A stretch of 39,706 bases of DNA from Frankiales bacterium. Its GTDB lineage: Bacteria > Actinomycetota > Actinomycetes > Mycobacteriales > Jatrophihabitantaceae. Below the pieces are notes generated by a model, which ran no database searches, was not told where the DNA came from, and was given only the letters and a program-made list of their open reading frames with translations. The stretch spans positions 1 through 39,706 of the forward strand of contig JAOPUZ010000009.1 in NCBI GenBank assembly GCA_025966315.1. Reading direction: 5' to 3'. This document shows positions 11,201-18,700 of the stretch, one piece after another; positions within the stretch are counted from its first letter, which is position 1; the number at the start of each line of letters is the position of its first letter. Both the position numbers and the translations under genes were made by a program.

Positions 11201-12540
11201 CGCTGGCCATTGCGCTGGACCGGCCCGGCGGCACCACGGTGAAGGACCCGGCCGGGTCCATCTCGGCCAGCGTGCCGACGTTGGCGTCGGTGCACGCTGG
11301 CAATGCCGGTACCAGCCAGGCCGTGCTGAATGTGGTGCCGCGTGCCGGCGTTGCGGTGGGAAAGACGGTCGGCCCGATCGGGCTCGCCCCACTGACCCGG
11401 CTCGCGTCGGCGTCGGTGGCGGCCGTCGCCAACGCCCAGCCGGCACCTCTTGCCGCCGCTCGGTTGGCCGCTATGTCGGATCAGCTGGTGAGCGCCGACC
11501 CGGCCGGAACCGCGGCGGGCGCGGTGCTGCACGAAGGCGAGGTCAGCGTCATCACCGTTGCGAATCGACCGCTGAGCGCCGGCCTGGACGAGATCGTCGT
11601 GGTCGGCGGGCTGACCCGGGTGCTCGCGCTGGGCGCCGGCGGGACGGCGATCTCGGACGAGTTCGTGGGCGCGGACGGGGCGCCGGCCACGGTGGCGCTG
11701 GCCCGCGAGACCGAGCGGGTGGTGGTCGCGGCCATCGGCAGTCAATCTGCTGCCGGCGGGACGGTGCCGGGTTGGTGTGCTGGTCAGTCGCTGCCCGCGG
11801 TGGGCTGGAACGCGGCGCTGGCCGGTGGCGCGCTGGTCACCGCGCAGGCGACCCGGATCACCGATCACCGGGAACGGGCCGACGGCGGCTGGATCTCCAC
11901 CGGCGAGCTGGCCGTGGCCGCGCAGGTGGCGACGGTATTCACCGATCCGCTGAACGCGCTGGCCATCGTCGTGGACGACTATCTGGGTGCCGACGCGGCG
12001 AGTGCGTTGTCGATGACCCTGCTGGATGCCGACCGGGCCAGCGACGCGGCCGGTAACGTGCTGCCGCCGCAGGTGCTGGTGGACGGCGTGCGGACGATCC
12101 TGCTGTATTCGGTGGTTACTACCGGTCCCGAGCCGGGGGTGCTGGTCGATGGTTGCGGGGGCGGCCAGCTGTCCGGGGTGCTGGCCAGTGCCGCCGGCAT
12201 CGAGGCATTCGCCGCGTTGCTGGCCAGTAGCGGACCGACCGCGGCGGTACAGCAACCGCTGGTCGGTGGCCCCGGGCTGCGGCAGGTGTCGATGGTGCTC
12301 GGTGACGGTCCGGTGCCGAAGTCGGTATCCCGCGTCATCACCCCCCGACGAACGAGGAAAGCCGTGCCGGCTAAGAAAGCCGTGCCGGCCAAGAAAGCCG
12401 TGCCGGCTAAGAAAGCCGCGCCGGCCAAGAAAGCCGCGCCGGCCAAGAAAGCCGCGCCGGCTAAGAAAGCCGTGCCGGCCAAGAAAGCCGCGCCCGTTAA
12501 AGCAACCAAGGCCGCACCCAGCCGCCGGAGGCCCCGATGA
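2260..12540 (+). CDS. Giant 3426-residue modular protein with DUF6603-like region and Lys/Ala/Pro tail
   Basis: About 340 kDa and rich in Ala, Gly, Leu and Val. The start is ATG 2260, overlapping the upstream stop as ATGA; the open frame reaches back to 1858, but that part lies over the upstream gene. Visible layout: (1) residues ~1-1400 contain a module seen at about residues 278, 501, 737 and 1354, each beginning LR.W or LRT and running into a beta segment (DPW, SIPI); (2) residues ~1000-1040 resemble a lipase core, with ALGGAGHAARL then LVTLGTP, but the nucleophile serine of GHSxGG is absent; (3) residues ~2200-2700 are glycine- and aromatic-rich (FGPVYLEQIGLG, LYLDGGVSLMGLA, FFITGIGVGFGINRE) and match my recollection of DUF6603; (4) the last 60 residues are a basic (KA[VA]PAK)8 tail. 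No signal peptide or clear transmembrane anchor is visible. A scaffold role is likely; the function is unknown. Confidence 0.85.
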   Translation: MTGLPTLDPEISDLGVALGLLTPDTGSGVQLDSDWFAAPADHLSGALSSEARRSALVRFAEAMLANGGHTERNGVTLLPLFNLRELAGDNTLPDLVIQASVDAQPVEYTEIGLALSFSTVDPITQTDAVIPLYRAAKAGHTVAQPFALLAGGKLQVATEITLDTSTPAIDEFGLAGVAVAIDTAVVGTPTPSFTLLLKGLHLPGAPAATDIQVGGPGVQIEDALLSLVLGLVRQGADALTGAAASEVEAVLDLLGLGAATSGIPPLPVTELLAGGVSVLRTWFTELMGADAARTAWLTALRSVLGGSLDHGVVSIPIAGGPVAVTVAIKTTTGPGGHLQVTPQLGLSLQADVAGTIQLGAQANAELFTVDVATGALVAVPYADVVVTATGSGNGNASKLLHNAVLDIGSLRLGLAVLAGVPHALIELLDVDIDGTHHDLLDLSSPDAAVAAIGQLAGDLVGEALDALGLAGSELKGLLGLEPPAGVPALDASLLLSAPLGALRSWWHDLVTDHAADVPAVLTHLLNLVSAPLQAAQSVSGTGIAADPWSIPIANRLTLDAWRDGDRLVLAPTVSLRVADLAGGCTTVLTTIRVELASIDLVTGHADFLSGVEFTTKLRNTGETAATLSLGTVALTADFVGVQASWRPTAGFDIAFQAPNAAVVIDDQRVPLTLPSVDANGQLSVSADAWSSVEALVAVLATGSTGWLADLVALTGWTVEGGQTLLSLAELAATPEAALRDWVRGLLTRPDALGSLTATVGHLVGGSTAGLAGSFGGSGSRDDPWLAGLGGAADSPAIAVWLDPSGPVVAASRAGSALTTWRPGTPGLPPDGLAAALRDEGDTDLEAGLLAAGRVDLGAGLHALAGRWVDTDGLVATPSPAIDGLITVVRPDLAFAELANISDVELSSAIPAGLPAGAVVVKVAVSSVAGTPFTATAGAVAAAGRLLDLTAPGLAADSFAVSSPAPGEWIVALASRGDTSLGASDPSGVLGQAARLQSVLTALAPAGSIVLVALGGAGHAARLAADAVSGVSTLVTLGTPWSAVTFDSYRTGAPAEALRLLRALLPPPDAAEPDDPDLALARSVVTGSFDAARGKPYISDLEAPRPSTPIRVGLQAVGVFGTLTEASVARAMTAVFAAGLAGRAQARVAAARAPATGAHIAVRLPFDLGIPPGGHGISVSGAAMLSLGEIGFEPATFRAAPAVHLELEVADTDGWLVGGPGTAPVGSALALELRRLRARFQFGLASGDAARPGPSSDAQILLGEGSALGADWASLLVRPPTLPSGELELQPLLPEAQALLAALTTKLSSSVGGGPGGSLLALLQAAGVAASSGGAAATALVPDALAQLLHDPAGRLRTLIAAPTSRAALLAALQPLLPALSTTGDTVQLSTGPVRLAADVTSGAVTFALGVPDGLVPLAASAELRPGVAASWQLTVGDPATNAFALRVESVSAAGAPGTSPVRATLLRPSGATAIALWPSFEADALGRLAVAAVPAEALRLVLEGLRGIDYQLGTALDDLSSAVGMLGPPDGDGNRAVRASVGLFEDPGRWFGQAGVLAALAGGPLDVNKVIDLLEGLKPFVGLAGTPRGTWPIVTGLQIAVTASATGPAISLTVDATSWLAGLAAHAPVAAGLTLGLTLPPSGPPRPSVEVFLGAPDGPNGTSTPQHRRAAHLLVDASSVRLLLRPAAGADIEIFPNPAGFGSLLAAGATELLPLALNELAKLSGDTTRELIAGLVTGAGRGLGLASTATPAVFDKAALNALAANPTAYLQAHTASLLTEAAGSLNLLLQELVPAARATVDGAGVLTASFRTVLVTVHPAPFAVSVTAAVTGLPVLGAVSLAMSADSTGLTGWSAGIGPAEIALAGITVRPFVRAGSQRAVGWQAELGLGLDDKAATATGHQELVARWREADHALGVLVSTVTGPGTTAEDASPEGVAVAAIDAVLDLVGGWVLGVDEVTALLQKGFGSKTVGFVLQDAILDQAAPANAPRLVSGVLTGWPGKLFTIALNLATAAPKITIDAFTFSLSRDGSNRLGVALSTVNAAGIDLTGGSELALHLEVDASWIEPPSGPAPSPGIVLNLLTVAGTAANPTFAVTPGVAVNGVGLRLGKTTGPLIDEGLKLDSVAVHLFGSVQLGGDSHPIFAGGVQVELGGLAVPLGGGGGDNAVAQGIMSDAGGSGAPPRPKFSPAVAVQDHGSGTSVTLRAGSGDGPWFLPIQRAFGPVYLEQIGLGVAYQPGVTPKNLQMISLYLDGGVSLMGLAASVDKLRFGYHVGQPFFAGSSWEIDVDGFAISSDIGGLTLAGGLRKFDLAAPLTGVEYLGMLKVGYASYGVDLFGGYAHPTTASGSSFASFFAFGVLHAPIGGVPAFFITGIGVGFGINRELHTPTIDQVNTHPFMQALRAIGPTPAPMKQLQDMRAIVPPAQGEYWVAAGISFTSFVLITGELLVTVQFGDGLEIAILGLARAELPTPLLTLVSIELALLARFSSKEGTLLVQAQLTENSWLLDKSVRLTGGFAFATWWKGPNAGQFVITVGGYHPRFHHDGYPDVPRVGLRWAPIDNISVVGGVYFALCSEALMAGAAIEVAAHFGPAHARLAFGGDAIVFFDPFWFSVSAYAEVDVGIRIWLLFGSVDIELSFGVAVEISGPPIFVTGHFSVCGFAVPFEFGDQANPADRALTSDQFVQKYLRADSNAQVVQATVLKGAIVAGKAPAASGGSSGGGTDKPPDGSAEHPFRVAPEFVLSYVTTAPAETLTITGQAGSTKSVTVSAPGLGVAPMYSAKLDSTLTMAFARPDNATFDLTDVILAPRPAAAFPKGVWGPAQNPKAPTVPAGDTIDAVDGLTIDTQRPDKLGAPPIDYHQIELPLHGRKPLPFVTNRANTDARVSAALALRNAAKVLTDGNPDSDGRFVRAALMLSAGGSGRSTVAALRGDRNAAPSFGSLADDLIDSPAAVSPAVTAVVVDRNPPAARRFAPLVKAVLGVPLAIALDRPGGTTVKDPAGSISASVPTLASVHAGNAGTSQAVLNVVPRAGVAVGKTVGPIGLAPLTRLASASVAAVANAQPAPLAAARLAAMSDQLVSADPAGTAAGAVLHEGEVSVITVANRPLSAGLDEIVVVGGLTRVLALGAGGTAISDEFVGADGAPATVALARETERVVVAAIGSQSAAGGTVPGWCAGQSLPAVGWNAALAGGALVTAQATRITDHRERADGGWISTGELAVAAQVATVFTDPLNALAIVVDDYLGADAASALSMTLLDADRASDAAGNVLPPQVLVDGVRTILLYSVVTTGPEPGVLVDGCGGGQLSGVLASAAGIEAFAALLASSGPTAAVQQPLVGGPGLRQVSMVLGDGPVPKSVSRVITPRRTRKAVPAKKAVPAKKAVPAKKAAPAKKAAPAKKAAPAKKAVPAKKAAPVKATKAAPSRRRPR
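12358..12501 (+). repeat. Eight 18-nt tandem repeats encoding KA[VA]PAK
   Basis: Eight in-frame 18-nt units (AAA GCC GTG/GCG CCG GCT/GCC AAG) near the 3' end of the giant gene encode a histone-H1/HupB-like basic tail. The copies differ mainly at the Val/Ala codon and at third positions, with the last copy ending in PVK. The period is a multiple of three, so gain or loss of a copy keeps the frame. Tails of this kind bind DNA, RNA or other polyanions in known proteins; that role here is inference. Confidence 0.92.
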
Positions 12541-14636
12541 CCACGCCCGGCTTCTTCGAGATCTATCCGGACTTCCGTCCCGCGCTGCCGGCCGGTCTTT
12601 ATACGACCACCAGCCATCAGGATCTGGCCGCCGCACCGCCGACCGGGGACGGCGCCATCCACGTCGACGACACCCAGTTCTTCGTCCACATTGATTCGCC
12701 GCGCTACGTGATGCCGCCCGAGCAGATTCTGTCGACCTTCCCACCGGCCGGCTCGCAGGGCGACTGGCGCGAGCGGCTACCGCAGATCGTCCTCAAACGA
12801 CGCACTATGCCGTGGGAACGGAACCCGGGGCCGACGAAGGATTCACCGCCGGTAGGACCGCCCAACCCGGATCCCGATCCGGCCACCGCACCGCCGTGGC
12901 TGGCATTGATCGTGCTCGCCGACGGAGAAGGGCAGCTCAGCACCGACGTGGACGTCAGCCAATGCGTCACCCCCGGCGTAAACCTGGGCGATGATGCCGA
13001 CGTGCCGCAGGGGAAGTACCTCGAAGTCACCCAGGACATCATCGACAAGGTCTTCCCGTGTCTGGACGAACTGGCGCTGTTGAGCCATGTCCGCAAAGTG
13101 GATTTGCGCGACACCGCGCTGGCGCTGGGTGACGACGACGGCTACTTGTCGGTTGTGCTGTCCAGCCGGCTGCCGCAACCCGGTCCGCCGGCCCAACCCG
13201 GCGGCGGGCCGACACCGTTGAAGTACACCGCCTGCCTGATCAACCTCGAGCGCCAATTGCCTCGGCTGTTGCCGACCGAACCGAACCCGATCCTGTTCTT
13301 CGACGCCACCAGCGTGACGGCCCTGGTTACGGCGGAATTTCTGGCCCCGGCGCCGAACGCGACCATCGACCAGATCGCGATGAACATCGGGCCGGGGGTT
13401 CGCGCGGGCGCGTTCGACGCCAAGAGTGCGGCCGTCCCGAAGACCACCGCCGCCGCCCGGAAAGCGGCGAAGGCGGCGGCCAAAGCCGCGGCGAAAAACG
13501 TGACCGCACTGGCCGATGCCGGCTCGACTCAACTGGCTCCGTACGCACCGGCGGCGAGACTGGAGACCGCGGCGGCGGCCTGGAACACCGGGCCGGTCAG
13601 CCGCGCGGCCCTGAACTCCACCGATCTCGCGCTGGCCACCGGTTACAAGTTCGGCGTCAACGACGGCCTGATCACCACGGTCAACCGCAAATTTCGCTTC
13701 CCGGTCCTGGTGTCCTGGGAATTCACCTGTACCGGTGACGGCGGCTTCGAGCGACTGATGAACGCATTGGACGTGGGCTTGCTCGGCACGCTGGACGGAG
13801 CCCAGCCACCGCCGCTGCCCGAGGTGGCGGCCACCGGGCACGTCGCGCTGTCACACCGGACGCGGCGCGGCGAACCGGCCACCTCCTGGTATCGCGGGCC
13901 GCTCGGGCCGCAGCCGACGGAGCGCGTGCTGCCGGTGGCCGGCGTGCTGCCGCTGGCCAACACCGGTGATCAATTGCGCCGGGTGGTGCCCGACGGCCGC
14001 GAGGACGTCTCACTGGCGGCCATGTTCGAGATCGGCCGCCTGCTGACGTTGTCCAAGCCGACCCTGGTCGCCGCCCTCATGAAATGGCGCCGGGACCTCT
14101 TCGGCGCCGCCCGCGCTCGCGAGTTGAGCGATGCCTTGTCTGCGGGCATCATCGCCAGCCTCGGGGTCGGGGTGATCGGCGGCCGCAGCTCGTTGGAGGA
14201 CCTCGTCCGGACCCATCTGGTCGGGGCGTTCACGTCCGCGGCGTCGGGAGCGTTCGGGCCCAAAGCGCAGACCGTCACCGCATCCCGGGTGCCGCCCGAG
14301 GTCGCCGGCCTCGGTGCCGGCGAGGTGCTGACCGGGCTCGGGGTCAGCCCGCAAGCGGCGTTGCGGGCCACGAAACAGTTCGGGGCCGAGGGCCTGGCCG
14401 CGGTGCCGCTCGCGGTCGGAGAGGCTTCGACCAAACCGGTGTCGGGCGACCAGGTGGCCTTCGCGGCGTTGCAGAGCCAGCTCGCCCAGCGGGTCGATCA
14501 GTTGACCGCCGATGTGCTCAAGACTGACCCCGCCCAGCCCAAGGACACCCGCCGCCGCTCTCGGCGCCGCGACACCTTGGACGCGCTGATCGAGGAAGCC
14601 GCGGCGACCGTGGCCCGTTCGCGGGGTGAGCGCTGA
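12537..14636 (+). CDS. Uncharacterised 699-residue protein of the giant-protein operon
   Basis: The start ATG overlaps the stop of the giant gene (ATGA at 12537-12540). I do not recognise a named domain. The N-terminal half is beta-rich, with runs such as DTQFFVHIDSPRYVMPP, WLALIVLADGEGQ and DDDGYLSVVLSSRLP. A Lys/Ala-rich helix lies at residues ~303-322 (AARKAAKAAAKAAAKN). The C-terminal third is helical and ends in a basic segment (TRRRSRRRD) before a last helix. No signal peptide or membrane helix is visible, so the protein is probably cytosolic. The Pro-rich loop (residues ~95-118) looks like a flexible linker. It is probably a structural partner of the giant protein, on the basis of coupling and conserved order only. 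Confidence 0.8.
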   Translation: MTTPGFFEIYPDFRPALPAGLYTTTSHQDLAAAPPTGDGAIHVDDTQFFVHIDSPRYVMPPEQILSTFPPAGSQGDWRERLPQIVLKRRTMPWERNPGPTKDSPPVGPPNPDPDPATAPPWLALIVLADGEGQLSTDVDVSQCVTPGVNLGDDADVPQGKYLEVTQDIIDKVFPCLDELALLSHVRKVDLRDTALALGDDDGYLSVVLSSRLPQPGPPAQPGGGPTPLKYTACLINLERQLPRLLPTEPNPILFFDATSVTALVTAEFLAPAPNATIDQIAMNIGPGVRAGAFDAKSAAVPKTTAAARKAAKAAAKAAAKNVTALADAGSTQLAPYAPAARLETAAAAWNTGPVSRAALNSTDLALATGYKFGVNDGLITTVNRKFRFPVLVSWEFTCTGDGGFERLMNALDVGLLGTLDGAQPPPLPEVAATGHVALSHRTRRGEPATSWYRGPLGPQPTERVLPVAGVLPLANTGDQLRRVVPDGREDVSLAAMFEIGRLLTLSKPTLVAALMKWRRDLFGAARARELSDALSAGIIASLGVGVIGGRSSLEDLVRTHLVGAFTSAASGAFGPKAQTVTASRVPPEVAGLGAGEVLTGLGVSPQAALRATKQFGAEGLAAVPLAVGEASTKPVSGDQVAFAALQSQLAQRVDQLTADVLKTDPAQPKDTRRRSRRRDTLDALIEEAAATVARSRGER

Positions 14637-15703
14637 TGGTCGAGATCAAGGCGGCCGGGTACTTCAAGGCCATGCAGCAGGCGAGCATCCGGCTGGCCGA
14701 CACCATCGCCCAGGTGCCACGCACGAACGGGGTCGAGGACGGCATCCCGCCCGATGGCGTGGTCCCGGCCGATATCGTCCGTGCGCTGGCCCGGTTGCGT
14801 CTGCTCGAGGGGGTGCCGTTTTCGTACCTCATCGCCGACGCCGACTTGATCCCGGCTGAGACCATCCGGTTCTTCTACCTCGATCGGAATTCCACCGACG
14901 CGCTGATCCAGGGTGCGCTCAGCGTGGGAACCGTGAACTCGGCCGACCGCGTGCAGCTGGCCAACCTGCACACCATTGTCCGCACCGAGATCGATCAGGC
15001 CGAGCGGCTGGTGCGAATGAAGGATTCGGACGCCCCGCAACTCGACGCCCAGGGCCGCCCGATCGGGGCCGGTGGTCCGGTCACGGGCTTCGTGCTGCGA
15101 TCCCGGCTGGTGTCGGGTTGGCCCGGGATGCATGTCCGCGCCTACGCGAGCGACACCCATCCCGACAACAAGACGGTGCCCGAGATGGACACCAGTCCTG
15201 ATCGCGTCCGGCTACTGCGGATGGAACGCCTCGCGCCGGCCGTGCTGTTCGTGATGTTCGACGGCGTGCCAGCCGTGGTTCACCTGGAGGAACCGCGTTC
15301 GGGCATCCAGTTCGGGGTGCGGTTGGACGATGTCGGCGATCCGACGAAGCAGACCGCCGCGCTCACCGTTCGCGACGTCAAGGATCCGAACAAGGGTCCG
15401 CTGATGAAGAACGCCACCGAACCGGTCACGGTGCCGGTGCCGTTCCGCGCCGGTGCGCCCGGGGTGATCAACATGAAGCGGCTGAACGAGAGCCTGCTCG
15501 CGGTGACCAAGGCCAACATGGACGCCTCGGTGGACGCGGCCGAGTTCGCGATTCAGATGCTGCGATTCCCGCTCCGGCAGGTCTTCGGCGACACCACGGT
15601 GGCGCCCGGGGCCGACTCATTCGCCGCCACCGTGAGTGTGGCCAGCCTGACCGCACGATTCGACTTGGCCCGCGAAGTACTACAGACCTTGGGGCACGGA
15701 TGA
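14636..15703 (+). CDS. Uncharacterised 355-residue protein of the giant-protein operon
   Basis: ATG 14636 shares its A with the upstream TGA (TGATG overlap) and has a GGGGTGAG purine run about 8 nt upstream. Landmarks: IRFFYLDRNSTDALIQGALSVG (residues ~78-100, helical, shown here in part), GFVLRSRLVSGWPGMHVRAY (about 146-165), and LRMERLAPAVLFVMFDG followed by a beta segment VVHLEEP. These read as one compact alpha/beta domain with a conserved Trp-Pro-Gly loop. The C-terminal 60 residues are helical. No catalytic motif is evident to me, and there is no signal peptide. Size and position suggest a repeated structural subunit or adaptor in the complex; this is inference. Confidence 0.8.
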   Translation: MVEIKAAGYFKAMQQASIRLADTIAQVPRTNGVEDGIPPDGVVPADIVRALARLRLLEGVPFSYLIADADLIPAETIRFFYLDRNSTDALIQGALSVGTVNSADRVQLANLHTIVRTEIDQAERLVRMKDSDAPQLDAQGRPIGAGGPVTGFVLRSRLVSGWPGMHVRAYASDTHPDNKTVPEMDTSPDRVRLLRMERLAPAVLFVMFDGVPAVVHLEEPRSGIQFGVRLDDVGDPTKQTAALTVRDVKDPNKGPLMKNATEPVTVPVPFRAGAPGVINMKRLNESLLAVTKANMDASVDAAEFAIQMLRFPLRQVFGDTTVAPGADSFAATVSVASLTARFDLAREVLQTLGHG

Positions 15704-18700
15704 CCCAGTTCAGTACGGACGAGATCAGCCGGGCCGTTCAGAGCCCGCGCTGGGCCGCGCTCACCCAACTGGGTGGGGTGGCCGCCGACCTGCACAATTA
15801 CGACCGCTTCCTGTTGCGCGATCCGCGGCTGCTGGTGCCGATCGACGTCCAGGCCCTGGTGGTGCGGGCGGGCGTGAACGACACCGAGACCATGGTCGGT
15901 TTGCCCTTCCGGGACAAGGAAGAAATGCCGAGGCTGGACGTGCGGGACGCCGGCCAGCCGCGGCCGCCCGGCGTGCATCTGTTGTGGTCGGTGCCCGCCG
16001 CGCTCGGCCGCGGCACACTGGTCGACGATCCACAGGCGCCGGGCGATCCGACCCGGCGCCGGCTGGACCTGCCGATCCTGCCCGATCGGTGGGTGGTACT
16101 GCGGCTGGCTGTGCCGCTGGGCGGTCGCGATCCGGTCGTGGCCGGCTGGGTGATCGAGGCTGATGCCGCGACCGTGACGCCGCTCGCCGACTACCCGGCC
16201 AACACGGCCAACACCAAGACCGTCGGCCCCGCGGTGCCGCTGTCGCAGTTGAACATGCACATCGGCGGGACGTCCTGGGCTCAGTGTTACGACGCGGCCC
16301 AGGGCCGCTTCGCGCTCCATGACCCGCTCGATGATCTGGGTGGCCAGCGGGTCGAGGGCGATGCCCTCAGCTACCTGGTCGCGGGCTGGTGGTCGGGCAG
16401 CGCGGACGATCCGCTGGACGGGATCGGCAGCGAGATCGGGTACGTGCAGAAGCTGAAAGAACTGGGCTGGAACGACCCCGATCATCCCAGCCCGGACTCG
16501 GCGCAGCGGGATCAGCAAAGTGGCCGGGTCAAGGTGGCAACCACGTTCGGCCTCAGCACACCGACCCGGTACAGCCAGGCGTTGCAACTGGCGGCCGGCC
16601 ACGCGCCAGCGTCGTCCATCAACTCGAGTTCGGTGCTGTCCAGTGTCGGCTCGCCGGCGGCAACCGTGTTGACCCCGGCGCTGAGCGGATTCCTGCACGA
16701 ATCGCTGGTGGCCGCCCTGCTACCGCCGGCGCCGACCCGCTCGACGCTGCTGCACGGCCGGCTGCACGGGGTACCGCTGGATGGTGCGCCGGCTCCGGAC
16801 GGGCGGCCGGCAGCGGAGGCGGTACGGGTTGTCCTCGGCTCGTCGCAGGCCGACCTGGCCGCGACCTTGTCGGTGGCGGGCACCGGTATCGGGGCGGCCG
16901 ACGAGGACGCGCGCCGCGCCGCTGAGCGGCTGCTCGCCGGTTTCGCGTCCGGTCTCATCAACCGGCTCGGCGAGTCCGACGCCTGGGCCGATATCCAGCA
17001 GTACGAGCACGCGCACTGCTTCGGTTCGCTGCCGGGCGGGGTCGAGGGCATGGACCGGTTCGTGGACAAGCCCGGCTCGGCCAGCGATCCGGGGGCCGGA
17101 TTCCGGGCCGGTGGCGTCAACAGCCCGCGGCCGCCGAAAACCGTGGCCGCCGAGTCGACCGTGTTGTGGAGCGCGGTCCAGCGGCCGTTCGCGGTTCGTA
17201 CCGAGCAGCGGCTTTCCCTCAGTGACAGCGCGGTATTCGCCCGGCCGAGGGCCTTCGACGGTGTCGGTAATGCGGTTGCGCCGCCGCCACCGGCCCAGGT
17301 GCGTGAGGTACCCCGACCGGCTCCGCGCTATCACTTCCCGGCGGCACCCGTGCTCGCAGTGGGTGGCGCGGGCCGGGCGTTGAGCGCAGTGGAGCGCGAG
17401 GAGGCGGACGGGGCGTTGATGTGCCGGCTGTCGGACCAGGTCAGCCAGGGCCACTACGGTGTGCTGAGCGCGACCGAGCTGTTGAGCACCATCGGTAGCG
17501 CCGCGGTGCCGGCTGAGGTGCTGGACCTGGCCCGGGAGGCGCTGTCCGAAGACCCGTTCCTGCTCGGCTGGCGGGCCCGCCGCGCGGCTGGCGATCACGG
17601 CTTCGACCTCGACCAGGTGACCAACCGCTTCCGGGCCGAATCGGCCGTGTCCTACGCCTATTACGCGGCCGACGACACCCGGGTCGCGGCCTACACCGGC
17701 GCGCCGGTGGCGTCGGCTGCCAGTCGCCAGCGTGCCACCGAAGGCCTGCTGCGGATGTCGATTTCGCAGGGCACCTGGGCGCATCCCGAAGGCGTCACGA
17801 TGTGGGGACAGCCGTGGCGGCCGATGTTCTGTGATTGGCAGCTCACGCTCGAGTCAGGCCCGCTCAACGGCTGGGACCTCGACGGCGTCGACTTCGAGGC
17901 GAGCGAGACGGTCAGCATGCCGGATGCGCTCACCTTCACCGGCCGCAGTGCGTTGCTGACCGGCGTGGCCGGCACCTTGGCCAACGGCATCGACCGGTGG
18001 CTGACCGAGGAACGGCAGCGTGACCTCGGCGGCCACGGGCTAGCCGACCCGCCAACCGAGAACGCCCTGTCCGCGCTGCGGCAAACGCTGTCCGAGCTCG
18101 ACCTGATGTCGGTCGCGCTGGACGGTGTACGCGAGCAGCTACTGGGCCTGCGTTACGACCGCGGCCTGGTGCACACCGACGCCAACGCGCTGCCCGACGG
18201 CACCGCGAGAGCGCTGGTCGAAGCCCTGCCGCGACTGCTGCGGGCCGGCCGGGTCAAGGTTGAACTGGCCCGCCTGGTCGATGCGTTCGGCCGGTTGTTG
18301 CCGCTGCCGTTGGACGGCCTGCTGGTGCCGGCCCGAGTCGCTGACGCCGATCCACACCTGATGGAACTCAGCCCGCGGCTGACCGCGCCGGCTCGGTGGC
18401 GCTTCGATCTGGTGGACGCGACCTCGACCAGCGTGGACGCCGCGCTCGGCAACATTGATCAGACCGACGTCAGCAAGCAGGTCAATCCGGTGGCGGGCTT
18501 TCTGCTGCCCGACCACATGGACGAATCGCTCGAGGTGTTCGCCACCGATGGGCGCCCCCTCGGCGAACTGTTGCACGACCCGTTCAGCGACGCGGTGACG
18601 TGGGAGATCGCGCCCGGACGGACCGATGTGGCTCCCGCGGCCGGCCCGACCGAGGATCCGGACGTGACCCATCATCGTGTTGGTTGGATCGCGGCCGGCT

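Noticed and set aside
12350-12540. Separate small histone-like gene
   Set aside because: The KA[VA]PAK stretch is continuous with the giant frame and has no start codon with a ribosome site.
8143-12744. A 1533-codon open frame on the minus strand under the giant gene
   Set aside because: It is antisense to a clearly coding frame, reads as Arg/Gln/His-rich composition without any family motif, and arises because G/C at third positions on the plus strand removes stops from the matching minus frame.
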